DNA of 53,510 bases from a virus, in the IMG/VR virus record IMGVR_UViG_3300031578_000047, positions 1-53,510 of that record; one strand, given 5' to 3'. Below, piece after piece: positions 21,806-31,648 of the stretch (the first letter of the stretch is position 1; the number at the start of each line of letters is the position of its first letter). Position numbers and translations under genes: made by a program. Below the pieces are notes generated by a model, which searched no databases, had not been told where the DNA came from, and saw only the letters and a program-made list of their open reading frames with translations.

Positions 21806-24800
21806 TAGTCTCTCGTCCCTGTGAAGTATTCGAGGAGCTCAGGGTCATCCTCGTCGATCAGTGCCTCCAACATCCTGTTGGTCTGACTGGCTGGCACATG
21901 GAATAGCGTACCAAACGATTTGACAAAAGCCTCGCGCGCCGCCTTGTCGTTCTCACCCTGCAATGCCTGTATGTAAAGATCTGACAGGTCACTGGCTAGA
22001 CCTCCTACTGGAGTGTTGCCGCCGCCATAGACGGCCGTTGTAATCTCCCGGGCAAATGGTACGCCTGAAAGCACCGACAGAGCAGTCTGCTCAGCGGTGA
22101 ACTTGAGATAGTCCTCTGGCTCCTCGGCATCATCAGGCCAGTTTCCGTAGATCAGCGCACTGGTCAGCCCCTCGAGGGTAAACAACAGAATCAGATCCGA
22201 GGCGTACTGAGCAGCGGAGATGAAACCTATGTCCTTCTTGAACTCCTGAGTTTTCATGTACGCGATGTTGCCCTTGCGCAGCATGTAGGAGATCAGCGTC
22301 GTCCACAGCCTGATGAACTGCTGCTGTCGGGTACTGGTACTCAGTGTGCCGCGCTCGATGTTGGATCTGTCAGAGAAAAATCCGGACGTCTGCGCGAGCT
22401 CTACCTGCGCATCTGCGTAGAAAATTGCATCGGCATCAGACAGGCCCTCCTCGTTGCGCCCCTTCCAGTAACCGCCATACCAGGTTGTCACATCGACGAG
22501 CGACTGCATCTTGGCGATCGGCCAGAAGAACGTGCGGCTGATCTTGTCCATGGCCATCTTCGCCGTAGTCGGGATGCCGCCGCCAAAGTTCTGCTGCAGG
22601 AAGTTCGACGTATCCTGTACATCCTTGTCGAACGCATTGGCCTGCCCGTAGCGCACCTTGAGGAAGGCAGACATCTCGAATGCCTCCTTCCATGCCTTGA
22701 CTGGATTAGCCATGACGCGACCGAGGCCCATCGCCATGGACTTGGATCCGATAACAGCCATCGACTGAAAGGCACCAGTGAGCTGCAGCGCAGTTGTGTA
22801 GATGTTGTAGGCCAGCTTCGACTTGGTGAAGCCAACACGGATGTAGGCGATGCGCCGCTCAACCACTGAGTTGGCCGGCAGCTCTCCGACAGCAGCGTCA
22901 GTCAGCCACAGGTTCAAGGTATTGAGCGCCTGTAGGTTGCCTGTTTTGCGGAAGGCAGCACGGACGTCTTTGTCGTTGATTAGATTCTTGACAAAGTTGA
23001 CCTCATTGCCGATAGCGATGTCGCGAGTGATCTCCTTCAGGTGCTTGTCGATCTGGAACACACCCAGGGCCACCACGTTTTTGTGGTTCTTGACGCGATT
23101 GTAAGTTGCACCCGCTCTGGTCGTGGCGCTGACGAACACACCGTTGCCCATGTTGGTGTAATGGTCATCGAAGATCTGGGCCTTCACGCGATCGCTGAAC
23201 TCTGGGTTGTAAGCCAGTGGGTAGTAGCCGCCACTTAGGTTTACCTCGACACCATCAGATCCAACCATGGTGAAGCTGGTCGGCTCTACCTTCTCGGCAG
23301 ATACTCCGCGGCGCTCCTTCATGGCCTGCGATAACTGCGGCCAATAGCTGCCGATGTAGTCCCAGATGTCCTGCACGAACATCCAGTCCTTTGACTCCAG
23401 CTTTGCGACCGCCGCCCTGACGTCAGCCTCGGGATAAGCGAGCTGGCCATTCTCGTCCACGCCATTAAGCAACGCGGTGAGGTTGCCATCGTTACCCATG
23501 TTCAGGGCCAGAGAGATGACATCATTGCGTGACATCTGCTCTCGCCCAACGACAGCGAAGTCCTTGCGGTCCATGCGCCGGCGCTCTGCATTGGTGTAAC
23601 GCTTTGTCCAGATTTTCGTGACGTCCTCGAGGGCCTTCTGCTGCATCGGTAGCAGGCGCTCCGTGTACGCGCGCCTGATGTTGTTAATCATCAAGCGATT
23701 GATGGCACCCCATCCCTCGCCGTCGACCAGTCTGGCCAAGACACTAGGGCCAAGCCAATGCGAGATGGCGCTGTTGAGCTCTCTGCTGCGCTGCTGCTTG
23801 GGCGTCTTGGTGCCTTTCTGCAGCGTGACATTCTGGTTGTTGTCGAGGATCTGGCTGATGATTTCCTCTTTGGCCTCCTCGAGGACAATCATCTCTCCGT
23901 TGACTGGCATCTTCAGTTGGAGGTCGGCCTCCTTCTCGAGCTGCTTGACAATGTCGCGCAGGCCAACCAGGTCATCAGCGGTCAGCTCCTTCCAGTTCAC
24001 ATTGCCGGAGAAGATCTTTTCTGCAGTCTCGGGCATGACCACCATGCGGCCAGACTCGACAGCCTCTCTGAGATCCCTGAGTGCTGCGTCGAGCTCCACC
24101 TCCTTCAGTGTCTTGTTGGCAAAGTCTACGTTCTCGATCACGGCAAGGATGCGGTCCAACACACCGAGCTTTCCGAGCCGCTGCTGAACTCTCGGCTTGG
24201 AAAATTTAGTCATGTAGTTGCGGATCTTCTCGCTCTGCTCTTTGGCCCTGACTGCCGCGCGATACATCTCGTAGTTCACGATCTGCTTGCGCTTCTCGAC
24301 GTAGGCCTCCTCAAAGTTATTCTGTCCAGCCAGCTCGAACGCTCGCCGGCCAGCCTTACGCTCTGCGTTGAGGTAGATCCGTGGATTGATGTCCTTCACC
24401 TGCTTGGCGCCGATGGTTGCTCTGGCAGCCTGCTTGATGATGGCCAGCTCCTCGCGCTTCGGCAGGCTTGCCTTGTTGGCATCCCGGGAGGCAGTACGGT
24501 TTTTCTGGATGTCCTTCTTGGTGGCGCTCACGATTGCTCTGTCGCGGCGCTGGAGCTCGCGTAGCTGACGCATCTCTGCAGCCAGCACCGATGCCCTGCG
24601 GTCGTTGTGAACGATCCTGACGGCGTCCTCAGCGATTGAGCCGTCGATCAGTGGGTCGGGAAAGAGCTGCTGCATCCGAGCTTCAGTCTCAGCCTTGATC
24701 CAGTTATTCATGGAAGGGACCTTAATCAGGTCCTCTATCATCTCGTTGGCTGACTTGTATCCCAGTGCTGTAGCGGCAACGTCAGTGTCTACGCCACCCT

Positions 24801-27800
24801 CCACGCTATACACCCAAGGCTTTGGCAGCCTGCCAACAAACTCCTTGCCGTAACGATCAATCAGATCTGCCTTATCGAGCTTGAATGGCGCCCGAGTGAG
24901 TGCAGACCCATCAGGCCGTGTACCGCGCTGCAGGAATGCAAGCGCCTTGTAGACCCGGGCAGCGTGCGCCTCGGCCTCTACCTCAGCCTGAACCTTTTTC
25001 TTTTCGTCCTTCCACCACGTTAATTGATCGCGCTTCAGTGCTGCCATGGCCTTGACGGTGAGCCGCTCGAGCTCCTCGTTATTGGCGTTGACAATGCTGG
25101 TGCGATAGACCTCGAACACCTCCTGCGACACGCCCATGGCTTCGGCCGTCAGCCAGGTCTGCTGGAGCTGCTCCACGGCTCTGGCTGCTTTGATCTCGTC
25201 GTCAGTCGCGAGCATCCGGTCCATGACTCCGCGGATCTCGTCGGTCAGTTGAATGGCGTCCGGGCTCTGCCGCATCCGGCGCCAGATGTCAGTCAGCCAT
25301 CGACGGAAGGAGTTGAATGCGTCCTGCAGGGCCATGCTTGGAGCCTTGCCCTCGTACAGATACTTCTCGAATGACTCTGCCCAGAGCTCATGGTGCTCGC
25401 GCGTAATCTGTCCGCGGTTTTCAACACCGAGGTACTCGAGGATCTTCGCGTAGTCAGCCTTGATCTTGTCGGTTGCTTCCGGGCGCTCTGCCAAGCTGCC
25501 AATGACCTCGAGATACAGGTGGCCAGACTCATGCAGGAATGTAGACAGGTCGCGAGACTGGAACAGCCTGATTGTGGCTCGGCCGACCTCGTCGAATGTA
25601 ATTGATCCCTTCTTTTTCTGGAATAGCGTTTGACCCTCGAGGGCGGCCTCCTTCATCTGCTCAGTGATGTCGAGCGAATGCACTCGGATCTGCTGATGGT
25701 TTTTCTTATTGGCGATACCTCGAGCTACTTCCTCCAGCTCATACGGGCCGCTGGCAATTCTGTTGGTGGCATCCATGACATACCAGCCAAGGGTCTCCCG
25801 GGCTTGACCGTATAGCCTTGGATTTCTCCTGAGCTCCACCCTGAAGGGTGCTCCGGTCGACGTCTGTACTCGCTGGCCATTGCGTACTACGTTGGCATTC
25901 TTGTCCAGTTTGCGCGCAGCTTTGTTGGTCAGGTTGACGAGCTCGTTGTCATAGAAGTTGACATGAGCTGAGTCATCAGCCTCCCTGCCGGCACGCTTGT
26001 TTTGTACGTGCCCGGGAGTCCAAGCGACCTGATCGTAACCCTCCTCTGCAGCCAGCCGGATGATCCGCTTCATCGCCAGCGACGGCCATCCTCGTCCCTT
26101 GAACGGTGCATTAGGAACAGCGTCAACGACTTTTCTGAGAGCTTCACGCTTTAATGCCTTGGCCTGCCTGTGCGATTCAACCGCCATTGCGTATCGGTCG
26201 CCGGCCTCTATGGCAACCGGATCTGTTACGTCCCATCGCTCCGCCCAGTCTCTATTGAAGCGAACCGCACGCCTCGCCTCTCCCTTGGTGTCAAAGCCAA
26301 GGAGATCGCTGCTATCGAGCACCTCATCGAGAGCAATAGTTGCCAGAACGCGCTCATGTTCGGCAGCCTTGATGCCATCGTCGAGGACCTTGATTGCCTC
26401 TGGGCTCAGGCCCTCCTCGTCACCCCGGTATCCGTAGCGGCTGCCACGCTGATGCCAGTCGCTCTGCACTTCCTCAACGAACAGGATCCTCTCGCCGCTC
26501 GGGCCGTACCGCTCAGTTGTGCGCATCCAGGCAAGGATATTTTTCTCGTTGAAGTGACTGAAGCCGAAGTTCTCTTGCAGGCCCTTCTCACCAGCAGGAG
26601 GAGCTTCGATCCTGAAGTCGGTCGTTGTCTCCTTCGCAATGTTCAGGCTGAGCGCGTTCATCTCCTCAACGAGCAGATCGTACTGTTGCTCAGTAACATT
26701 GCTGACGGTCAGCTTGAGGTCTGGTTGTCCTGAGTTCTCGCGCTCGAGGACAGCACCAGCCATACGCGGTTCAGATTCGATGAATGTGAACAGATCATCG
26801 GCCTGATCGTCGTCGATTGGATAACCCTCGCCTATGTGCTCGAGGTCGAGCGTGAATACCAGCGTGTCCTCAGCGATCTCTGGCAGCTTCAGGAAGATGT
26901 CGCGCGGCTTGTTGCCGTTCGGCATTGACTGGCCCTTATAGGCCGCGTCACCGAGGGCCTGAGTCTCGACAACCTCGATGCCGTTATTCTCAACAAACTT
27001 GATGATCTGGTCGCGAGTAACAGTATTGTTTAGCTCGGCCTCGGCCTCGAGCCACTCATCTACTCCGAGCCACTCCATCTCCGCCTTGGTAACACCTGGC
27101 TGCTTCTTGAGCAGGGCGAGCATTTCGTTAGCCTTGCCCTTGCCATTGGGCATGGTGCGGGCAGCAGTCAGAAGTCCAGATGTGAAGCCGATCGATGACT
27201 GATAGAACGTCTGGGTAGCCGAAAGTGTGCCCTCCGAAGCCATGCTCTTGGTCTGGCCGTTTTCCAAGTACAGCGCATCGAGCATTCTCCAGTCAGCGAG
27301 GTTGCCAAAGCTGGCCATATTGTTCGCGGCCGTGGTGTTCTTTTCCTTAGTTGATACGATGAAGGCGGCAGCATTCATGTCAGCAAGAGCGCGGATCAGG
27401 CGGTTCGACTGGCCAGTATGTTTGAGCTTTGACATCTCCTGTGGAGTCATCGACAGGAAGCCGAGAACGTGATGCCTGTTGTTCAGCATGAGCACCCCTT
27501 CAGGGTTGCCCATATCCTTCAGGACTTGCTGGGTATCTGCCGGCGAGCTGATCTTCCTGCCGTTCTGTTTACCGCGAATTTTGCGGGTGTAGACAGGCAC
27601 CTTCTTGTTGCGAGCCGCTGGCGTGATAGGTCCACGACTCAGCACGCCATGCTCACCAAACTCTGTGAACTGGCTGTTACCGCCGCCAACCAAAACGTGA
27701 CCCTGAACTTTTACGCCTGAGCCTTCCATGAGCTGATCGATACGCCGCGTGATGCGCTCGTCTGCCTGCGACGGCTCGAGGACACCGCTCGGGTGGTTGT

Positions 27801-28824
27801 GCATCAGCCAAACTTTTGCAGCGCCAGGTATCGTAATTACAGCCCCCGCGTATGTAGATGGATACACGGCCGTTCCATCAAATGTCCCGCGAGCGTGCTC
27901 GACGATGCCGACGACATTGTTATCCTTGTCCAGCACGACTGCCCACATGCCCTCGCTGGCATTGCGACGAATCTCCGCAAGAACGTGCGCCGCATCTGCA
28001 GGGCCATTGACCCTTGTGATGCCGACAGATATTTCTTTCTCGACCTCAACCTTGACGATCGCATCGTAGTTAGCCTTGGCTTCGATGATGCGCTTGTCGA
28101 CAGGTACGTCAGGGCTGGAGAACAGATCGCCCTGCTTTGGGCCCTTGGTCTTTGGCTCGTTCAGAGATGGATACGGCTCGGTCATCTCGCGCACACCGTT
28201 ATCCCTGAGCTTCATATCCAGCAGGCGATTGGTGATCTCTTGGCCTTCTACCAGCAGATCGAGCAGCTCCGTGCGGATCTCCTCACGCTTGTCCTGCAGA
28301 TCTCGGAAGTTATTGAAGATCTGGAGTTGAGTCTTTCCTTTCAGCATACCCATGACCAGCTTGCCGTTACGCAACAGGTCTCCGGTAGCCGGATGGAAGA
28401 ACATCTCGTTGATGCGTGTCATCAGTGCCGTGTCGTCATAGACATCGATGTCAGGACCACCGGGCTCCCAGTGCCGAAAAATGGACTCGATAAAGTTGAT
28501 GTCGTCAGACACCTGAGCCAGCGCACCGCCAGCATCAGTGAGCTTCTGGATCTCAGCAAGCCGTGTGCGGAGCTTCTTTTCCTCAGCCTGCGCAAACGAT
28601 CGAACCTCACCCAGGACGTCCTTGCGCTCCTGTACCTGCGCACCCTTGCTCGCCGCATAGCTGGCGATGTCGACGATCTTCTTGTCGAGCTCAACAGTCA
28701 GGGCGCGCACGGCCTGCTCATCGGTCATGCCCTGCTCGATGAAGGCTTCCAGTTTCTCGATGTCGGCGGAGCTGATCGGCACGCCGGCCTTCTGAAACTT
28801 CTTGATGCAATCCTTGAGCGCCAT
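21805..28824 (-). CDS. giant polyvalent protein with JAMM and HExxH motifs (2339 aa)
   Basis: The largest gene. Residues ~270-385 are a RadC/JAB-like MPN domain with the full metal motif HNHPSGVLEPSQAD (342-355). Residues ~750-940 hold segments typical of large polyvalent-associated domains (EEVQSDWHQRGSRYGY; FKGRGWPSLAMKRII). HESGHLYLEV (1098-1107) is a zincin-type metallopeptidase motif. Long helical and basic regions follow, and the C-terminal ~450 residues are hydrophobic-rich (SDLILLFTLEGLTSALIYGN). Polyvalent proteins of this kind are thought to be injected with phage DNA and to process or protect it in the host. Its place among internal and fibre genes suggests it is the largest ejection protein. 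Whether it is cleaved is unknown. Confidence 0.8.
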   Translation of the reverse strand: MALKDCIKKFQKAGVPISSADIEKLEAFIEQGMTDEQAVRALTVELDKKIVDIASYAASKGAQVQERKDVLGEVRSFAQAEEKKLRTRLAEIQKLTDAGGALAQVSDDINFIESIFRHWEPGGPDIDVYDDTALMTRINEMFFHPATGDLLRNGKLVMGMLKGKTQLQIFNNFRDLQDKREEIRTELLDLLVEGQEITNRLLDMKLRDNGVREMTEPYPSLNEPKTKGPKQGDLFSSPDVPVDKRIIEAKANYDAIVKVEVEKEISVGITRVNGPADAAHVLAEIRRNASEGMWAVVLDKDNNVVGIVEHARGTFDGTAVYPSTYAGAVITIPGAAKVWLMHNHPSGVLEPSQADERITRRIDQLMEGSGVKVQGHVLVGGGNSQFTEFGEHGVLSRGPITPAARNKKVPVYTRKIRGKQNGRKISSPADTQQVLKDMGNPEGVLMLNNRHHVLGFLSMTPQEMSKLKHTGQSNRLIRALADMNAAAFIVSTKEKNTTAANNMASFGNLADWRMLDALYLENGQTKSMASEGTLSATQTFYQSSIGFTSGLLTAARTMPNGKGKANEMLALLKKQPGVTKAEMEWLGVDEWLEAEAELNNTVTRDQIIKFVENNGIEVVETQALGDAAYKGQSMPNGNKPRDIFLKLPEIAEDTLVFTLDLEHIGEGYPIDDDQADDLFTFIESEPRMAGAVLERENSGQPDLKLTVSNVTEQQYDLLVEEMNALSLNIAKETTTDFRIEAPPAGEKGLQENFGFSHFNEKNILAWMRTTERYGPSGERILFVEEVQSDWHQRGSRYGYRGDEEGLSPEAIKVLDDGIKAAEHERVLATIALDEVLDSSDLLGFDTKGEARRAVRFNRDWAERWDVTDPVAIEAGDRYAMAVESHRQAKALKREALRKVVDAVPNAPFKGRGWPSLAMKRIIRLAAEEGYDQVAWTPGHVQNKRAGREADDSAHVNFYDNELVNLTNKAARKLDKNANVVRNGQRVQTSTGAPFRVELRRNPRLYGQARETLGWYVMDATNRIASGPYELEEVARGIANKKNHQQIRVHSLDITEQMKEAALEGQTLFQKKKGSITFDEVGRATIRLFQSRDLSTFLHESGHLYLEVIGSLAERPEATDKIKADYAKILEYLGVENRGQITREHHELWAESFEKYLYEGKAPSMALQDAFNSFRRWLTDIWRRMRQSPDAIQLTDEIRGVMDRMLATDDEIKAARAVEQLQQTWLTAEAMGVSQEVFEVYRTSIVNANNEELERLTVKAMAALKRDQLTWWKDEKKKVQAEVEAEAHAARVYKALAFLQRGTRPDGSALTRAPFKLDKADLIDRYGKEFVGRLPKPWVYSVEGGVDTDVAATALGYKSANEMIEDLIKVPSMNNWIKAETEARMQQLFPDPLIDGSIAEDAVRIVHNDRRASVLAAEMRQLRELQRRDRAIVSATKKDIQKNRTASRDANKASLPKREELAIIKQAARATIGAKQVKDINPRIYLNAERKAGRRAFELAGQNNFEEAYVEKRKQIVNYEMYRAAVRAKEQSEKIRNYMTKFSKPRVQQRLGKLGVLDRILAVIENVDFANKTLKEVELDAALRDLREAVESGRMVVMPETAEKIFSGNVNWKELTADDLVGLRDIVKQLEKEADLQLKMPVNGEMIVLEEAKEEIISQILDNNQNVTLQKGTKTPKQQRSRELNSAISHWLGPSVLARLVDGEGWGAINRLMINNIRRAYTERLLPMQQKALEDVTKIWTKRYTNAERRRMDRKDFAVVGREQMSRNDVISLALNMGNDGNLTALLNGVDENGQLAYPEADVRAAVAKLESKDWMFVQDIWDYIGSYWPQLSQAMKERRGVSAEKVEPTSFTMVGSDGVEVNLSGGYYPLAYNPEFSDRVKAQIFDDHYTNMGNGVFVSATTRAGATYNRVKNHKNVVALGVFQIDKHLKEITRDIAIGNEVNFVKNLINDKDVRAAFRKTGNLQALNTLNLWLTDAAVGELPANSVVERRIAYIRVGFTKSKLAYNIYTTALQLTGAFQSMAVIGSKSMAMGLGRVMANPVKAWKEAFEMSAFLKVRYGQANAFDKDVQDTSNFLQQNFGGGIPTTAKMAMDKISRTFFWPIAKMQSLVDVTTWYGGYWKGRNEEGLSDADAIFYADAQVELAQTSGFFSDRSNIERGTLSTSTRQQQFIRLWTTLISYMLRKGNIAYMKTQEFKKDIGFISAAQYASDLILLFTLEGLTSALIYGNWPDDAEEPEDYLKFTAEQTALSVLSGVPFAREITTAVYGGGNTPVGGLASDLSDLYIQALQGENDKAAREAFVKSFGTLFHVPASQTNRMLEALIDEDDPELLEYFTGTRD

Positions 28825-29024
28825 CAGTCCTTAGTCTCCAAAAATGCCATGACGAGCGCCATTAAGAGCTCGTCGTCATCGCGGAGTATCCTCTTTCGCC
28901 GCGCGAGATCCGAGCCCATTGGGTGAACTTCCTCGATGGGCGGCACGAACGGAGCCGTCCTGCCGTAGTGCGACGACAGGTTGTGAGAGCTCGCGTATTG
29001 AGATCCTCCATAGTGGCTGCTCAT
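28824..29024 (-). CDS. small hypothetical protein (66 aa)
   Basis: Not recognised. The N-terminus repeats SSHYG (MSSHYGGSQYASSHNLSSHYG), a low-complexity tyrosine/histidine-rich tract; the C-terminus is a helix (DDELLMALVMAFLETKD). It sits exactly between the 195-residue protein and the giant gene with one- and four-base overlaps, suggesting a small virion or assembly component. Confidence 0.55.
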   Translation of the reverse strand: MSSHYGGSQYASSHNLSSHYGRTAPFVPPIEEVHPMGSDLARRKRILRDDDELLMALVMAFLETKD

Positions 29025-29608
29025 GTTCCATCCGTGCTCGAAATGTCTCTGCCGCCATTGGCGGAGTCGTCACCAACGATGCGGTCCTTGCTGTCTGCAG
29101 CGTCACGTATTGAGTAGCTTCCATCGACAGCCTGCACGATCTTGCCGGCCGCGTTGGCACGCAGCAGTCGCAGAATCTCGGAGAAGGTCTCGCCGTTCTC
29201 AATCAGGTTGTCAAAGAACAGATCGATGTCAGCCTGCTGGATCTTGCCGGCGATCAGGCCGGCACTGTTCTGCGACAGGATCCGCACCTGGTTGGTCGTG
29301 GCGACGTCTAGGATGTTGTTGTTGGTGTTCTTGAGCGACACCGTGTACTGGCCATCCTCGAAGGTCACGAAGTATGGAGCAATGATCGTGAAGGCCTGCG
29401 CGTAGACGAACCCGGAGATGATATAGCTCGGGTTGTTGCGCTGCGTGTCAGTCCATGGCGCACCTTCCTCGGTTGCCTCGAGGTCCTTGAGGTCGACCCA
29501 AAACTGAGCGGTATCAAGCTCGCGAACCTCTGGCGATACCTGAATGATTGGCATGTCAGCACGCGGCACGAAGATCTCGCCAGTCACCCAGTCGATTGAG
29601 ACAGCCAT
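29021..29608 (-). CDS. virion-associated hypothetical protein (195 aa)
   Basis: Not recognised at family level. It has a beta-rich first half (SIDWVTGEIFVPRADMPIIQ; APYFVTFEDGQYTVSLKN) and a helical second half that ends in a disordered Asp/Gly tail. The segment FFDNLIENGETFSEILRLLR followed by ANAAGKIV resembles a recurring element of small phage head-tail or fibre-attachment proteins, but no firm assignment is possible. It starts one base before the end of the upstream fibre-like gene. Confidence 0.55.
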   Translation of the reverse strand: MAVSIDWVTGEIFVPRADMPIIQVSPEVRELDTAQFWVDLKDLEATEEGAPWTDTQRNNPSYIISGFVYAQAFTIIAPYFVTFEDGQYTVSLKNTNNNILDVATTNQVRILSQNSAGLIAGKIQQADIDLFFDNLIENGETFSEILRLLRANAAGKIVQAVDGSYSIRDAADSKDRIVGDDSANGGRDISSTDGT

Positions 29609-31251
29609 TATTCGTCACTCACCATGGTAATCGTCGCGCTGAGACCTGATGCGCCGATCGTGTCGTTGATGTTCACGCGCTTATAGACCGGGCTGTTGGT
29701 GCCCTTGGCCACGTAGCCAACAACAGACTGTGGCGTTGAGCCGGCGTAACTGGTGGTGACAATTCCACTGACATTAGTGATGTCGAAAGAGATGATGTCA
29801 GTGCCGCCAGACTCCTCGAGGAACACCTTGGCCCCTTCAATCGGGTTGCCGTCCGTGTCCTGCACGGTGATCGTTACGGTGACGGTCTGGTTGACTGTGA
29901 CTGTTCCGGTGTAGCCTGCCGCGCGCTCGTAGCTAAAGGTGCCAGTGCCGTTAGATACGTTGATTGTGACGTCACCGTCTGCTGCATTGTCGACAAGGAA
30001 CACAGTGTTCCCCGTAGAACCGTTACTCGTAGTCTCGTAGCCGCTGACCTCATAGCCGTCAATATTGAAGGTCGTCAGCGAAGCCGTGTTCAGCGAGATC
30101 TCGATGGCGTGGCCAGTGCCGTCAGAGTTGAACGTCAGGTTATCCTGGGCCTCCTCGTCGGAGCTCGCATCCCAGAGAATCGCACCGAGCGGATCATTCG
30201 AGCCGTTGAACACCAATCCATCGCACGGCAGCGTGGACAGGTAAACCTGATCGCAGTTGTTGAAGATGCAATCATTCGCAAGGCGACTGGTGCCACCAGT
30301 GACCGGGAAGGTGATCGCACCGATATTGGTCATCGTTACTGCAGTCAGCGAAAGGGTGTCGATGTTTGTATCCGACATATCGAAGATCGCTCGAGTGCCG
30401 GTGTTGACAATGACCACGTTATTGAGCACGAAACTGATGGTGTCGGTCGCGTTAGCCACTACGCGGAACAGGAAGTTGCCGGTGCCGATGGCTCGACCAC
30501 CAGCGTTGTCACCGATCCAGAACCACTGTTCGCCGGTCGCCGTGAAATACGCATCGGCGTTGGCGGCAGGCTCGCCCCACTCGGTAGACCCAAAAAATCC
30601 GTACTGCTCACCAAGCGGGTTATTGGTGAGACCCCAACCGTTCGTGACGTCATCGCCCTGCACATCGGCCATGGTCTCTGGAGTGCCTGACGTACCGCCA
30701 TTGATGCGCAGCGCATAGGCGCCGTTCGTGTGGAAGCTCATGCGGTCAAGGAAGATGTTGGCTACGTTACCAACCGCCTTGGCAAGGTGAAGGGTGCCAA
30801 TGCCGACCGATGTTATTGCTGTCTGGTCGAGGTTTGCCTCGGTTCCTGCATAGGCATTGAACGATCCCGGTGTCGCCACGACCACGGAGACATCCAGCTT
30901 GTAGGCGTTATAGAACGGGACTAGCGGCAGGCCGACCGCATTGTTGCCGGCCATGTCGTAACCGATACGATCTGTGCCGTCGCCAATTACTCCCTGGGTG
31001 CCGCCGTTCGCATAGGTGTCGACGAGGTTATCTTTCAGCAACCAGTAGACAGTTGAGTCCGACAGGTCTCGAGTGCCGCCGATCGATGTCGTGTACATAT
31101 GCTCGTCGGCATTGGTGTGCTGCGACTGGATCGAGCCGGAGCCCTCATACCGCTGGCCGGTCGTCGTGTTGACGGTTGGCGTTGGACCGTCACCGAGAAA
31201 TCCGGTTGCCGAGTCACAAGCGTTGAGAGTTGTGCGGAGGTCTGTGCTCAT
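29608..31251 (-). CDS. beta-helix-like fibre protein with C-terminal Ig-like domain (547 aa)
   Basis: The central ~350 residues are rich in Thr, Asn, Gly and short hydrophobic strands in regular succession (IFDMSDTNIDTLSLTAVTMT; TNIGAITFPVTGGTSRLAND), suggesting a parallel beta-helix. Residues ~455-547 (VTITVQDTDGNPIEGAKVFL) look like an Ig-like or carboxypeptidase-regulatory-type domain. It is probably a virion surface protein or decoration. The stop and start codons of neighbours overlap its ends. Confidence 0.65.
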   Translation of the reverse strand: MSTDLRTTLNACDSATGFLGDGPTPTVNTTTGQRYEGSGSIQSQHTNADEHMYTTSIGGTRDLSDSTVYWLLKDNLVDTYANGGTQGVIGDGTDRIGYDMAGNNAVGLPLVPFYNAYKLDVSVVVATPGSFNAYAGTEANLDQTAITSVGIGTLHLAKAVGNVANIFLDRMSFHTNGAYALRINGGTSGTPETMADVQGDDVTNGWGLTNNPLGEQYGFFGSTEWGEPAANADAYFTATGEQWFWIGDNAGGRAIGTGNFLFRVVANATDTISFVLNNVVIVNTGTRAIFDMSDTNIDTLSLTAVTMTNIGAITFPVTGGTSRLANDCIFNNCDQVYLSTLPCDGLVFNGSNDPLGAILWDASSDEEAQDNLTFNSDGTGHAIEISLNTASLTTFNIDGYEVSGYETTSNGSTGNTVFLVDNAADGDVTINVSNGTGTFSYERAAGYTGTVTVNQTVTVTITVQDTDGNPIEGAKVFLEESGGTDIISFDITNVSGIVTTSYAGSTPQSVVGYVAKGTNSPVYKRVNINDTIGASGLSATITMVSDE

Positions 31252-31646
31252 TGTCCGTGCAAGTAGTGCAGGACAATAGCAGCAGCGTTGACGCCATATA
31301 GATCAGTTGGATTCAGGCTCGGAATCTTCACGCAAATATCTTCCGGGCGAGACAGATGACCGTTGCCCTGATTGGTGTTACCGAAAACGAGAACCTTGTC
31401 TCCGGATGGAATATCTGACAGTGCGCAATCCCCATCTGGCTCAAAGAAAATACGGATGCCAGTGCTGGCATCGAGGCACTCCTCCATGGTGGAGAAGTGC
31501 CCGATGCTTACACCAGACATGACAGGGACGATTGGCGTGACGTTGAACACATCAATACCGTAGGCGCCGCGCAACTGGCGCCACATGCGCCACTCAGTAT
31601 CAGGCGGTAATTGTGCCTCGTCCCATCTTGTGCAGATTGTCCTCAT
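31248..31646 (-). CDS. SPOUT-methyltransferase-like protein (132 aa)
   Basis: The C-terminal half resembles the SPOUT (TrmH/TrmL-type) SAM-binding knot: KVLVFGNTNQGN (residues 84-95) in the place of the VxGNExxG motif, and IPSLNPTDLYGVNAAAIVL (108-126) in the place of the IPM...SLNVSVAxxI motif. The catalytic asparagine and arginine motif of active enzymes is less clear: the N-terminus has WRQLRGAYGIDVF. The protein may therefore be a degenerate or repurposed fold. It lies between two fibre-like genes, an odd place for an RNA methyltransferase. The assignment rests on pattern only. Confidence 0.4.
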   Translation of the reverse strand: MRTICTRWDEAQLPPDTEWRMWRQLRGAYGIDVFNVTPIVPVMSGVSIGHFSTMEECLDASTGIRIFFEPDGDCALSDIPSGDKVLVFGNTNQGNGHLSRPEDICVKIPSLNPTDLYGVNAAAIVLHYLHGQ

Positions 31647-31648
31647 GT

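Noticed and set aside
27793-28926. 377-residue plus-strand frame over the giant gene
   Set aside because: It opposes a clear domain-bearing gene, has no ribosome site and shows the typical composition of an antisense shadow.
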